A program made the translations under genes and the position numbers. A stretch of 64,000 nucleotides of DNA from CAZSDU01 sp963662525 (GTDB taxonomy: Bacteria > Bacteroidota > Bacteroidia > Bacteroidales > FEN-979): positions 2,666,001 through 2,730,000 of the forward strand of contig OY759717.1 in the NCBI GenBank assembly GCA_963662525.1, in the 5' to 3' direction. Shown in pieces: positions 44,911 to 53,487 of this stretch (position 1 is the stretch's first letter; each line of letters begins with the position of its first letter). The notes under the pieces are model-generated. The model made no database searches and was not told the DNA's origin. It saw only the letters and a list, made by a program, of their open reading frames with translations.

Positions 44911-47900
44911 ATGAAGAATTTTCAGAAACTGAACAACATTTTCGGCTGGTTGACTTTTATCATCGCTTCAGCAGTTTACCTGCTGACAATAGAACCTACA
45001 GCCAGCTGGTGGGATTGCGGTGAATATATTGCCACCGCCTTCAAATTACAGGTCGGGCATCCCCCGGGAGCTCCTTTGTTCCAGATGCTGGGCCGGTTTT
45101 TCTCCATTTTTGCTTTCGGTGATGTTACCAAAGTGGCCATGATGGTGAATATCATGTCGGCCCTAAGCAGCAGTTTCACCATACTGTTTCTTTTCTGGTC
45201 GATTTCCTTGTTGGCCAAAAAGATTGTTGCCCCTAAGGGAGAATTAACTCAGGGCCAGACCTACACCATTATTGCTGCTTCCCTCATCGGATCACTGGCT
45301 TATACCTTTACCGATTCTTTCTGGTTTTCAGCGGTGGAAGGAGAAGTGTATGCCATGTCATCATTTTTTACTGCCATTTCCTTCTGGGCGATTTTAAAAT
45401 GGGAAAGTGTGGCCGGGGAAAAACATTCCTACCGCTGGCTTGTACTGATCGCTTTTCTGATCGGCATCGCCATCGGCGTTCACCTGCTTAACCTGCTTGT
45501 GATTCCTGCTACCTGCATGGTTTATTACTTTAAAAAGTTCAAAACCACCAAATGGGGTCTGGTCATCACTTTTACCATATCTATTCTGATCCTTGCTTTC
45601 GTGATGTTTGTCATCATCCCATGGGTAGTAAAGCTTTCAGGAAATTTCGAATTATTATTTGTCAACGGATTGGGTTTGCCATTTAATACGGGTACGATCT
45701 TCTATTTTCTGTTGCTTATCGGAGGCATCATATGGGGGTTGTATTATACCCGCAAGAAAGGAAAGACCATTGCCAATACCATCATACTGTCGCTGGCTTT
45801 CATCCTGATCGGGTATTCTTCCTTTATCATGCTGGTGATCCGTGCCAATGCCGACACTCCCATCAACGAAAATGCACCCAAGGATGCCATCAGTCTGCTT
45901 TCTTACCTCAATCGCGAACAGTATGGCGATTTCCCGATTTTTCATGGTCAGTATTATAATGCTCCTATTGTTGATTACCTCGATGGAAGTCCCATTTATC
46001 AGAAAGATGCCCAGGCCGGAAAATATGTGATCATTGATGATCGTAAGGGGACTATCCCCGTGTTTGACCCGAGATTTACAACCTTGTTTCCCAGGATGTG
46101 GAGTAGTCAGCGCAAGGGCTCTGCCGATTTCTACAAACGCTGGGGCGGAGAAGGAGTTCCCATCTCCATCACAGATCAGGATGGGAAAGCTGAAACCCGC
46201 AACCGTCCTACTTTTGGAGAAAATTTGAAATATTTCTTTACCTATCAGGTCGGGTTCATGTACTTCCGGTATTTCATGTGGAATTTCTCCGGTCGCCAGA
46301 ATGATGTGCAGGGATTCGGAGGCATTGAAAACGGGAACTGGATATCCGGGATCCCTTTCCTGGATAAAGCCAGACTGGGCCATCCCCAGACCGATCTTCC
46401 CGACAGCATGAAAAACCGGGGTACCAATAAATATTTCATGCTTCCGCTTTTACTCGGTTTGATCGGTTTCTTCTTCCAGTTAAGGAAAGACGGGGAAGGA
46501 ACGTTGATCGTTGGATTGTTATTCCTGATGACCGGGCTGGCCATCACGGTATATCTCAACCAGCAGCCATTCGAGCCCCGTGAGCGGGATTACGCCTATG
46601 CAGCTTCCTTCTATGCCTTTGCAATATGGATAGGTTTGGGCGTGATCGCCCTGATCACCTGGCTGGGGAAAAAGCTGAAGGAAAATCTGGCCATCGCCCT
46701 GGTCTTTGTGGCAACCCTGATCCTGATTCCCGGGATCATGGCCATGGAAAACTGGGATGATCACGACCGTTCAGGGAAATATGCCTGCCGTGATTTCGCG
46801 GCAAATTACCTGAACTCCTGCGATCATCAGGCCATCCTTTTCACCAATGGCGATAACGATACTTTCCCGCTCTGGTACGATCAGGAAGTGGAGGGTATCC
46901 GTACCGATGTGCGGGTGGTCAACCTCATGCTGGCCTCAGGTCCCTGGTACATCAACCAGATGTATAAAAAAGCCTATGAATCAGAACCTTTGCCATTTAC
47001 ACTCGATAAGGAACAATACCGCCAGGGTTCCAATGATATCATTCCTTTCTATGACATCGGCATTAAGGATTATGTGGAATTAAAAGACCTGGTGGAATTC
47101 ATTAAAAGCGATAATCCCCAGACCTTTCTAACCCTTCAGAATGGAGAAAAAATCAAGTATTTCCCATCCAAAAAGGTCAAACTTACCGTGGATTCTGCTG
47201 CCTGCGTGAAATACGGCATTGTTCCCAAACACCTACAGGGGAAAATGCTGGATACGATATACTGGACCATCCGTTCCAACCAGCTGTATAAAAATGATGT
47301 AATGTTGCTTGATATCATTGCTTCCAGCAACTGGAGAAGGCCCCTGTATTTTGCAGCTCCTTCAAGTGTAAACCATATTTTCAATGTTGACTCCAGTTTC
47401 CTGGTACAGGGATGGGTTTACAAATTCATGCCGCTGAAAGCCAATCCCAACGATTACATCCAGGGAATGGGCGGGGTTGATGCCCTTACTTCGTATGATA
47501 TTCTTAAAAACAAATGTGCCTGGGGAAACCTGAACGATCCGCATGTCTATGTCGATCCTGAAAGTCTGAACAATTCGGTTCGCCCCAAGACGAATTTCAT
47601 GCGTACGGCCCAGTCGCTGGTTGAACAGGGAAAGAAAAAGGAGGCGATAGAACTGCTCGATACCTACCTTAAGTATTTTCCCGACTCCAAGGTGCCCTTC
47701 GATATGTTCATGATCCCTTATGCTGATGTTTATTACAAGGCAGGTGCAACAGAAAAGGCGAATAAGCTGGTCGAAAGGGTAGCTGAGATATACAGTCAGA
47801 ACCTGAGCTATTATTATTCCTTTGATGCCCGGAACAAGCAATATTTTGAACAGGATGTTCAGACAGCGCTGGGGATGCTCCGTCGTTTATCGATCGTTGC

Positions 47901-47976
47901 CAAAGATAATCATCAGGATCAGTTATCAGCTAAAATGGATACTTTGTTTAATAAGAAAATAAAATCGTATCAATAA
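44911..47976 (+). CDS. DUF2723 / GT117-family membrane protein
   Basis: The 1021-residue protein has about 10-12 hydrophobic helices in the N-terminal half and a soluble C-terminal part (about 560-1021). The family motif after the first helix is TASWWDCGEYIATAFKLQVG, followed by HPPGAPLFQMLGRFFS, as in protein O-glycosyltransferases related to the PMT group (GT117). The Asp and Glu of WDCGEY are the likely catalytic pair. It may attach sugars to secreted proteins in the periplasm. lgt is read from the same transcript, with its ATG overlapping this stop codon (TAATG). Confidence 0.9.
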   Translation: MKNFQKLNNIFGWLTFIIASAVYLLTIEPTASWWDCGEYIATAFKLQVGHPPGAPLFQMLGRFFSIFAFGDVTKVAMMVNIMSALSSSFTILFLFWSISLLAKKIVAPKGELTQGQTYTIIAASLIGSLAYTFTDSFWFSAVEGEVYAMSSFFTAISFWAILKWESVAGEKHSYRWLVLIAFLIGIAIGVHLLNLLVIPATCMVYYFKKFKTTKWGLVITFTISILILAFVMFVIIPWVVKLSGNFELLFVNGLGLPFNTGTIFYFLLLIGGIIWGLYYTRKKGKTIANTIILSLAFILIGYSSFIMLVIRANADTPINENAPKDAISLLSYLNREQYGDFPIFHGQYYNAPIVDYLDGSPIYQKDAQAGKYVIIDDRKGTIPVFDPRFTTLFPRMWSSQRKGSADFYKRWGGEGVPISITDQDGKAETRNRPTFGENLKYFFTYQVGFMYFRYFMWNFSGRQNDVQGFGGIENGNWISGIPFLDKARLGHPQTDLPDSMKNRGTNKYFMLPLLLGLIGFFFQLRKDGEGTLIVGLLFLMTGLAITVYLNQQPFEPRERDYAYAASFYAFAIWIGLGVIALITWLGKKLKENLAIALVFVATLILIPGIMAMENWDDHDRSGKYACRDFAANYLNSCDHQAILFTNGDNDTFPLWYDQEVEGIRTDVRVVNLMLASGPWYINQMYKKAYESEPLPFTLDKEQYRQGSNDIIPFYDIGIKDYVELKDLVEFIKSDNPQTFLTLQNGEKIKYFPSKKVKLTVDSAACVKYGIVPKHLQGKMLDTIYWTIRSNQLYKNDVMLLDIIASSNWRRPLYFAAPSSVNHIFNVDSSFLVQGWVYKFMPLKANPNDYIQGMGGVDALTSYDILKNKCAWGNLNDPHVYVDPESLNNSVRPKTNFMRTAQSLVEQGKKKEAIELLDTYLKYFPDSKVPFDMFMIPYADVYYKAGATEKANKLVERVAEIYSQNLSYYYSFDARNKQYFEQDVQTALGMLRRLSIVAKDNHQDQLSAKMDTLFNKKIKSYQ

Positions 47977-48779
47977 TGCTTGGATTCATCACCTGGGACC
48001 CTTCCCCGGAAATATTCAGTTTTGGCGGATTCGCGGTTCGCTGGTATGGCTTATTGTTTGCCTGCTCGTTTATCTTCGGATACATCATTTTCCTAAGGTT
48101 CTTTAAAAAGGAAGGAATTCCGGTTAAACTGCTGGATGAGCTGACCACGTATATGATTATCGGGACTATTTTGGGAGCCAGACTGGGCCATGTGTTTTTT
48201 TATGAACCGGCCTGGTATCTTTCCCACCCGATAAAAATTTTCGAGGTATGGGAAGGTGGTCTGGCCAGTCATGGTGCAGGTATCGGAATCATCATCACCC
48301 TCCTGTTGTTTTCTTATTTCAAGAAAAAGCCTTTCTTATGGGTGATGGATCGCATTGTGATCGTGGTCGCCCTGGCTGGTTTTTTCATCCGCATGGGAAA
48401 CCTGATGAATTCCGAGATTTATGGTAATGTGACCAGCCTTCCCTGGGGATTTTATTTCCCCCGTTCCCTTACACCGGGAGAAGCGCTTCAGCCGCATCAT
48501 CCAACCCAGATCTATGAAGGATTATCCTATTTGCTGATTTTCTTTTTACTGCTGTGGTACTATTATAAGGAAGACGGAAAACCGGTACATGGCATGCTTT
48601 TCGGGATGTTTCTTGTGCTGGTCTTCGGCATGCGCTTTCTTATCGAATTCATCAAAGAACCCCAGGTGGATTTTGAACGCGGCATGAGCCTGAATATGGG
48701 TCAGTTGCTATCCATCCCGTTTGTCATAGCCGGCATAGTGTTTATTATGCTTGCCAGGAGAAAGCCGGTAAGATTGTGA
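47976..48779 (+). CDS. lgt: prolipoprotein diacylglyceryl transferase
   Basis: Lgt attaches the diacylglyceryl group to the Cys of prolipoproteins, the first step of lipoprotein maturation at the inner membrane. The 267-residue protein has seven hydrophobic helices. Key motifs are FAVRWYGLLFACSFIFGY, GARLGHVFFYEP, GGLASHGAG, IRMGNLMNSEIYG (the usual HGRIGNFxNGE), HPTQIYEGLSYL and LRFLIEF-like GMRFLIEFIKEPQ. Several lipoproteins in this window (SusD, the PKD protein) would need it. Its start codon overlaps the stop of the GT117 gene. Confidence 0.96.
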   Translation: MLGFITWDPSPEIFSFGGFAVRWYGLLFACSFIFGYIIFLRFFKKEGIPVKLLDELTTYMIIGTILGARLGHVFFYEPAWYLSHPIKIFEVWEGGLASHGAGIGIIITLLLFSYFKKKPFLWVMDRIVIVVALAGFFIRMGNLMNSEIYGNVTSLPWGFYFPRSLTPGEALQPHHPTQIYEGLSYLLIFFLLLWYYYKEDGKPVHGMLFGMFLVLVFGMRFLIEFIKEPQVDFERGMSLNMGQLLSIPFVIAGIVFIMLARRKPVRL

Positions 48780-48820
48780 GCTTTCCTTATATCTTCAGGC
48801 AATAATCTTCCTCCCTTTTA

Positions 48821-49035
48821 AGTCCCATTGAAGTCCCATTAAGGACGCTGCGTTCTCCCTGCCGCCTCCCATCTTCTCCCTGGGTTCTCCCATCTTTTCC
48901 CTGGATTCTCCCATCTTTTCCCAGGAAAAAGCTGGTGAGATGGTGAACTGGTGAGTTGGTGAGATGGTGAGATGGTGAGTTGGTGAGTTTTCGCCCATCG
49001 CTTATCGCATATCGCCTATCGCATATCGCCTATCG
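48821..49035. repeat. composite short-period repeat array
   Basis: Four blocks lie in order: two copies of agtcccatt (48821-48840); about four copies of a 19-20-base unit of type ttctcccatcttttccctgg (about 48853-48923); seven or so copies of the 8-base unit tggtgagt/ctggtgag (48931-48988); and six or so copies of the 7-base unit tatcgcc (48990-49035). The last block ends 9 bp before the stop codon of the next gene. Blocks 3 and 4 with the joining ggtgagttttcgcc are repeated at 50782-50892. Confidence 0.9.
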
Positions 49036-49044
49036 AAATAGCCA

Positions 49045-50598
49045 TTATTGAACCAGTATCTTTCTGCCTGAAATGGTTTCGTTGTTGTAAACCAGTCGGA
49101 TGATGTACATGCCTTTGGGCCAACCCGAAACATCCAGGGTTGTTTCATCCTTTCCGTTAGGGATTTTAATTTCTTCCACCTCCCTCCCAAAAACATCGTA
49201 CACAATAATTCTTAATTCCTCATTAATTCCTAATTCCTCATTCCTCATTCCAAATTGAACCCTGACCTTGTCCGTGGCCGGATTAGGGAAAACCGACATT
49301 TCCCTTTTTTCCGGCGCCCTGGTTTGGCCGATTCCCACCCAGCAATCACCCGGACTGACACAGCCCAGACTATCGACTTTAAGAACCCATCCATCCTGGG
49401 AACCGGTATCGGGTTGTTTGGGATACACAACGCCACAGGCTATATATCCATTATCGGCAGTCTGGATTACATCGTATAACCAATTATCGCTTTCTTCGCC
49501 TTTACATACATCATATTCTCTATACCATAAACTATCTCCATTTGCCGATGTTTTCATTATCCATCCAAGGTCTTTTGAGCTGTATTCCCTTGCAATATGT
49601 GTTATACCAGAAGTAATCAAAGAGCCATCGGAATTTTCTCTGATGTTCAATAAAATCTTTTCATAAGTACTTTCCCCGTACTTTTTATTCCAGATCACAT
49701 TACCGGCATTATCCAGCTTAATCAGATTAATCCTGCGGAAACTGTTGCTGCCAATCATCCAGTCACAATAGGCATAAGCCATTACCATATTCCCATCCAG
49801 GGTATTGCAAATCATTCCCTGGGTATCTTCGTAGCTTCCGCCAAAAACCTTTAACCATTGCTGGTTACCGGCGCTATCGGTTTTTACAACCACCGGGTCG
49901 CCTGAGGTATTATAACCAGCCATAGGTGACCACAACCCTCCCCCAATAGCATATCCTCCGTCATTAGTACAGATAACGCTATGACCCTGGTAATAGGAAT
50001 AAGAACCGGAGCCATAAAACTTTTCCCAGATTAAACTGCCCTGACTATTGGCTTTGATTAATATTGCACGGGTAGCCAGTCCACGAGGCATCTTACCACC
50101 TACAATTATTATATTACTTCCCGAAACTTTTACCTGTTCAAATTGATAGGCTGTGTCAATTGGTGAGATTTTATCACCATAGTGTTTACAAAAAATTGTG
50201 TCAAAAGAATTAGTCAATTTATATAACAAACCTTCCTGAAGTGTCCAATCAGATGAATATGTATTCATTGACCCAACCGCAAAAACTAACGAGTCATCGT
50301 ATCTAATTATAGATCCGGGATTTCCTATATAATATTCTGCAGTAGTATCTCCATATAATTTAGAGAACACTTTATTTCCCTGAAAGTCAATCTTGTAAAA
50401 TCCGACCCTGTGCCAAAATTCATCACCAGGCGTTCCCGTTCCTCCACCAATTACATATCCATCAGGTAGTTCTAAAATCGTTGTAGCCCCATCCCAAATC
50501 CCAGGCTGTCCAAATTCAAACCGCTTATTGAAATATTCCTGGCAAAAAACAGGAATGCATAGCAGGGTAGCAATAAAAATTAAGAGAATTTTCGACAT
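49045..50598 (-). CDS. secreted beta-propeller-like protein with T9SS type A sorting domain
   Basis: The 517-residue protein has a signal peptide (MSKILLIFIATLLCIPVFC) and a body of repeated units of about 50-60 residues, such as DGGYAIGGGLWSPMAGY, NADNGYIACG-like TADNGYIACG and NLDGNMVMAYA, that look like a beta-propeller. The C-terminal sorting domain runs from MSVFPNPATDKVRVQF to GMYIIRLVYNNETISGRKILVQ. Within it, after KVRVQF, a low-complexity stretch (GMRNEELGINEELR) interrupts the normal spacing; it is encoded by short repeats (49209-49252). No catalytic motif is seen; binding or adhesion is likely. The neighbouring pseudogenes look like relatives. Confidence 0.82.
   Translation of the reverse strand: MSKILLIFIATLLCIPVFCQEYFNKRFEFGQPGIWDGATTILELPDGYVIGGGTGTPGDEFWHRVGFYKIDFQGNKVFSKLYGDTTAEYYIGNPGSIIRYDDSLVFAVGSMNTYSSDWTLQEGLLYKLTNSFDTIFCKHYGDKISPIDTAYQFEQVKVSGSNIIIVGGKMPRGLATRAILIKANSQGSLIWEKFYGSGSYSYYQGHSVICTNDGGYAIGGGLWSPMAGYNTSGDPVVVKTDSAGNQQWLKVFGGSYEDTQGMICNTLDGNMVMAYAYCDWMIGSNSFRRINLIKLDNAGNVIWNKKYGESTYEKILLNIRENSDGSLITSGITHIAREYSSKDLGWIMKTSANGDSLWYREYDVCKGEESDNWLYDVIQTADNGYIACGVVYPKQPDTGSQDGWVLKVDSLGCVSPGDCWVGIGQTRAPEKREMSVFPNPATDKVRVQFGMRNEELGINEELRIIVYDVFGREVEEIKIPNGKDETTLDVSGWPKGMYIIRLVYNNETISGRKILVQ
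49209..49252. repeat. attcctcatt repeats inside a T9SS sorting domain
   Basis: Units of type attcctcatt/aattcct occur four to five times and are in frame with the T9SS gene, coding for RNEELG-like residues. The unit differs from the 7-base and 8-base units nearby, but is the same kind of short-period repeat. Confidence 0.7.
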
Positions 50599-50611
50599 AA
50601 TTTTTCAATTA

Positions 50612-50650
50612 TAAAGGCTCCCTATGCAAAGATAGCATAAGGAGCCTTTA
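50612..50650 (-). terminator. intrinsic terminator after the T9SS fragment
   Basis: taaaggctcc (50612-50621) and ggagccttta (50641-50650) form a perfect 10-bp stem. On the minus strand it comes 8 bases after the stop codon at 50659-50661 of the T9SS fragment and just before the next gene's start at 50598. The T-run is weak. It marks this fragment as the true 3' end of a former gene. Confidence 0.65.
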
Positions 50651-50658
50651 GATTCAAG

Positions 50659-50775
50659 TTATTTTATAACAACAAATCTTACATTTTGAAGCGGTTTGCC
50701 ACCGACCCTTAAACTACAGATGTAATTTCCGGATGGGATTCCCGAAAGCGGAATGACCAGAAAGTCTTGAGCTAT
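50659..50775 (-). pseudogene. orphan C-terminal piece of a T9SS sorting domain
   Basis: On the minus strand an open frame reads AQDFLVIPLSGIPSGNY, then ICSLRVGGKPLQNVRFVVIK and stops. The GNYICSLRVGGKPLQN part is the classic last strand pair of a type A sorting domain. There is an in-frame stop just before it (50776-50778), so the rest of the gene is gone. A terminator follows. The repeat array at 50782 begins right at its broken edge. Confidence 0.75.
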
Positions 50776-50781
50776 TTAAAG

Positions 50782-50892
50782 AGCTGGTGAGTTGGCGAGA
50801 TGGTGAGCTGGTGAGTTTTCGCCTATCGCCTATCGCTTATCGCTTATCGCCTATCGCCTATCGCCTATCGCCTATCGCCCATCGCCTATCGC
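50782..50892. repeat. second composite repeat array
   Basis: Four to five copies of the 8-base unit ctggtgag (50782-50816) are joined by ttttcgcc to about ten copies of the 7-base unit tatcgcc (50819-50892). The order of the blocks and the joining bases are the same as at 48931-49035. It lies between two T9SS gene fragments and overlaps the end of one of them. Confidence 0.9.
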
Positions 50893-51544
50893 GATTTCAC
50901 CAGCTTTCCTTTTCCTATCTTTTTATTTCCACAGGTGAACAGGTAAAAATAAGAACCGGTGTAACGGCTCCATTTGTATCAACTTTCAAAGCAAAAACAT
51001 CGAAAAGATGCGTTTGAAGGTCATACCTGAACCCGGTAAGAAATGCGCCCCCGTCTGCTGTTGCAATGATAGAATAAGGAGAATAAAAAGCATCTCCCCC
51101 GTAAAAATTATTGCTGATAATGTTCAGAGAACGGTCAAGCCGGGTTACCTGAATCCATGAAGGAGTGGATTGCCAGGGGTATTCAAAAGGATGAATATTG
51201 TACAGACCGCTGATAAAGATACTTTCCCCGTTAATGGCAGTATTGGGCGTGGCGCCGGCATATAGAATCGTATCCGGATCATTGAATATTTGCTGACGTT
51301 TCAGGCTGTCATGGTCGTAGGTCATCAGGTAGGTGGAAATAAACCGGTCAATAGCCATGGTATGAGTAACACCGGTTAAAATATAGGTAGTATCGGTTAA
51401 GCAGGTAGCCGAGGGTTCAGTTATAATATTTTCAGCCCTCGTTGTAATGGCCAGAAAAATCGGGAGGATTACATTATAATCGTCCCAAAGTGGAATTGAA
51501 ATGTGTTGCGAAAATCTCGGGTAAAAATCACCCCACCCTATCAA
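50886..51544 (-). pseudogene. broken T9SS protein gene (truncated at both ends)
   Basis: The open frame from 51544 has no signal peptide and starts inside a protein body that resembles propeller-type T9SS proteins (ATADGGAFLTGFRYDL). After VDTNGAVT the frame runs on only to a stop at 50915. One frame over, GSYFYLFTC, then GNKKIGKGKLVKSR and stop (50886-50888), gives a perfect T9SS type A ending. The middle of the sorting domain, about 50-60 residues, is missing. So this gene has lost its start, has a frame change or deletion near 50950, and ends at the edge of the repeat array. It is probably not functional. Confidence 0.75.
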
Positions 51545-51723
51545 TCGTACCCGGCCTGAGCCGGAATGCCAGAATCCTTATTAAGGAAGAGATTCAGAAG
51601 GTGATCTTGCTTTCAGCTTCGGTGATATATGTGTGAGTTCGGATTTTTCGCAAGTAATTTTGTGGAAATTTCGAGCTAAATCATAAAGTGGCGAGATCTG
51701 AATATATTGCGATTTTAGCATTC

Positions 51724-53304
51724 CTAGTCACAACTTTGAACCGTATCCTTGATGAAAATAATTGAATTGTCCTTTCTTAGATATTCAGGACAATCATTTT
51801 TGATAATATTAAATATTACAATCGAATATTTTCCTTTCGGATTTATTAAATTGAGATATTGCTCATAGGACGGTACGAAATTATATGATGGCAAGCCTGA
51901 ATAGAACATACAGTCTATATAAGATCGTCCTTTCAAGTTAAAGAGTAATGCATTATGAGGTAAAATAGTTTTGCATTTTAGGAAAATACTCTTGTTGTAA
52001 ACCAAAACCTTTCTACATTCTCCAGAAATTGAATTGCTTGAATGATTTGCTATTACATCTAAGGGACGAATATTGAAAATAAAAATCGCCATGAAAAACA
52101 TGAAGATTGAAGAATTCAATATCCAAGTCGGAAGTTTAAAAGTCTGAAATAACCGCGTTGAATAATCCATTAGGCAACCTAATCCTATGAAAAGTGGTAA
52201 TGATGTAACAAATGGGAACGAAATCATTTTAGTCGCAGCAATTGAATAAAACAGAAATATTATGATTGGGAACGAGATAAATGCAATTGCTGTTGGTCTA
52301 TCCAATCGAATAGATCTAAACAATAGAAGTAAACCAAGTGGAATTGTAAAAATCGAAAATTTGCCATATATATACTGCAAATTCCCCAAATGATACCACC
52401 AAGGTCCATTATGACCTTCGATTACATGAAGAAAATGATCGGTATTATAGTGAAAGGCCAAATTTGCTTCTGTCGGGTACCATTTCAATATTAAAATTTG
52501 CCACGGAAGTACCACGCAGCTAGTTACAATTATCGATAAAAGGAAGTCAAAATAATCATGTGTGTCTGCTCGCCTTTGTTTGTCAAGTAAAATGTATAAA
52601 CTCCAGCCTGAATATACCAACAACCCAACCAGCCATTTTGTAAGTATAGCAAAAGCAGAAAAAATACCAATGAGTATTAACCAACCCTTATTTTTTGAAG
52701 AAATGTATTCTAACCATGTCCAAATACTTGCAGAAACATAAAAAAAGAAAATTACATCATTGTGATCAACCATTTGATTACCTGATATTAACTCAAAGAG
52801 ATAATTGGAACCAGTTAAGAGAAAAGCCGCAAAATATCCAACATTTTGGTCAACGAGAATTTTACCAGTTCTATAAGTTATTATAACAAGTAGACTACAA
52901 GCTAAAACGCTTGGGAACCTTACTCCGAACTCGTTATATCCAAACAATTGATAACTTAAGGATATTTGCCACAAAAATAATGGTTGCTTATGGAGCCAAA
53001 TTATAGATCGATCCCAGCGATCATAGGCCATATTTACGACTGGGTTTTCATATAAAGTGGGTTTTAGTGGATGTGCAATAAGATTTTTCGCAACTAAAGC
53101 ATGAAAGCGTTCATCCCAAAGGTTTAAAAAAGGGTCTAAAAGAGAAGAAAAACAGAAAATACAAAATGCAGCTAGAAATAAAAAAACTAAGGCAACTGAT
53201 GATTTTCTTTGTAAGTGGCAAACCAAACTAGATAATAGGAAAAGAGTCCCAAATAAAAAGAAAACAATCTGGGAAAATGAAAAATTTGTAAATACCTGAA
53301 GCAT
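51724..53304 (-). CDS. GT39-like (ArnT/PMT-type) membrane glycosyltransferase
   Basis: The 526-residue protein has about 11 hydrophobic helices. After the first ones comes the loop with FLNLWDERFHALVAKNL, where the Asp-Glu pair is the catalytic motif of GT39/ArnT-like lipid-phosphate-sugar-dependent glycosyltransferases. HKQPLFLWQISLSYQLFGYNEFGVRFPSV fits PMT-type proteins. The C-terminal part (about 400-526) is soluble. It would use a polyprenyl-phosphate sugar in the inner membrane. The acceptor is unknown. The DNA is clearly more AT-rich than its neighbours, and the next two genes share this, so the group was probably acquired together. Confidence 0.8.
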   Translation of the reverse strand: MLQVFTNFSFSQIVFFLFGTLFLLSSLVCHLQRKSSVALVFLFLAAFCIFCFSSLLDPFLNLWDERFHALVAKNLIAHPLKPTLYENPVVNMAYDRWDRSIIWLHKQPLFLWQISLSYQLFGYNEFGVRFPSVLACSLLVIITYRTGKILVDQNVGYFAAFLLTGSNYLFELISGNQMVDHNDVIFFFYVSASIWTWLEYISSKNKGWLILIGIFSAFAILTKWLVGLLVYSGWSLYILLDKQRRADTHDYFDFLLSIIVTSCVVLPWQILILKWYPTEANLAFHYNTDHFLHVIEGHNGPWWYHLGNLQYIYGKFSIFTIPLGLLLLFRSIRLDRPTAIAFISFPIIIFLFYSIAATKMISFPFVTSLPLFIGLGCLMDYSTRLFQTFKLPTWILNSSIFMFFMAIFIFNIRPLDVIANHSSNSISGECRKVLVYNKSIFLKCKTILPHNALLFNLKGRSYIDCMFYSGLPSYNFVPSYEQYLNLINPKGKYSIVIFNIIKNDCPEYLRKDNSIIFIKDTVQSCD

Positions 53305-53381
53305 TAGAAGTTATAATTAAAGGACCAATTTTACTTTTCAATAAAGCTATTGCTAAGGTACAAATTATCCTACACAACCTT

Positions 53382-53422
53382 AAAAAAATCAACCCCATAA
53401 AAATTACAGGGTTGATTTTTTT
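53382..53422 (-). terminator. intrinsic terminator
   Basis: aaaaaaatcaaccc (53382-53395) and gggttgattttttt (53409-53422) form a 14-bp stem with a 13-base loop. On the minus strand it is followed by T residues and lies 66 bases after the stop of the tail-fibre/T9SS gene, just upstream of the glycosyltransferase gene. It separates the two transcripts. Confidence 0.85.
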
Positions 53423-53487
53423 CAAGAAGCATTTCGCCAACCAAGAGAATCAATTGGCCTTCAATGGGCACCGATATCCTTTTTGAA

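Noticed and set aside
45655..46383. 242-codon open frame opposite the GT117 gene
   Set aside because: It lies wholly inside a well-supported gene on the other strand and resembles no protein.
48853..49035. Looks at first like a CRISPR array because of regular repeats
   Set aside because: Units are 7-20 bases, directly abutting, with no unique spacers and no cas genes nearby.
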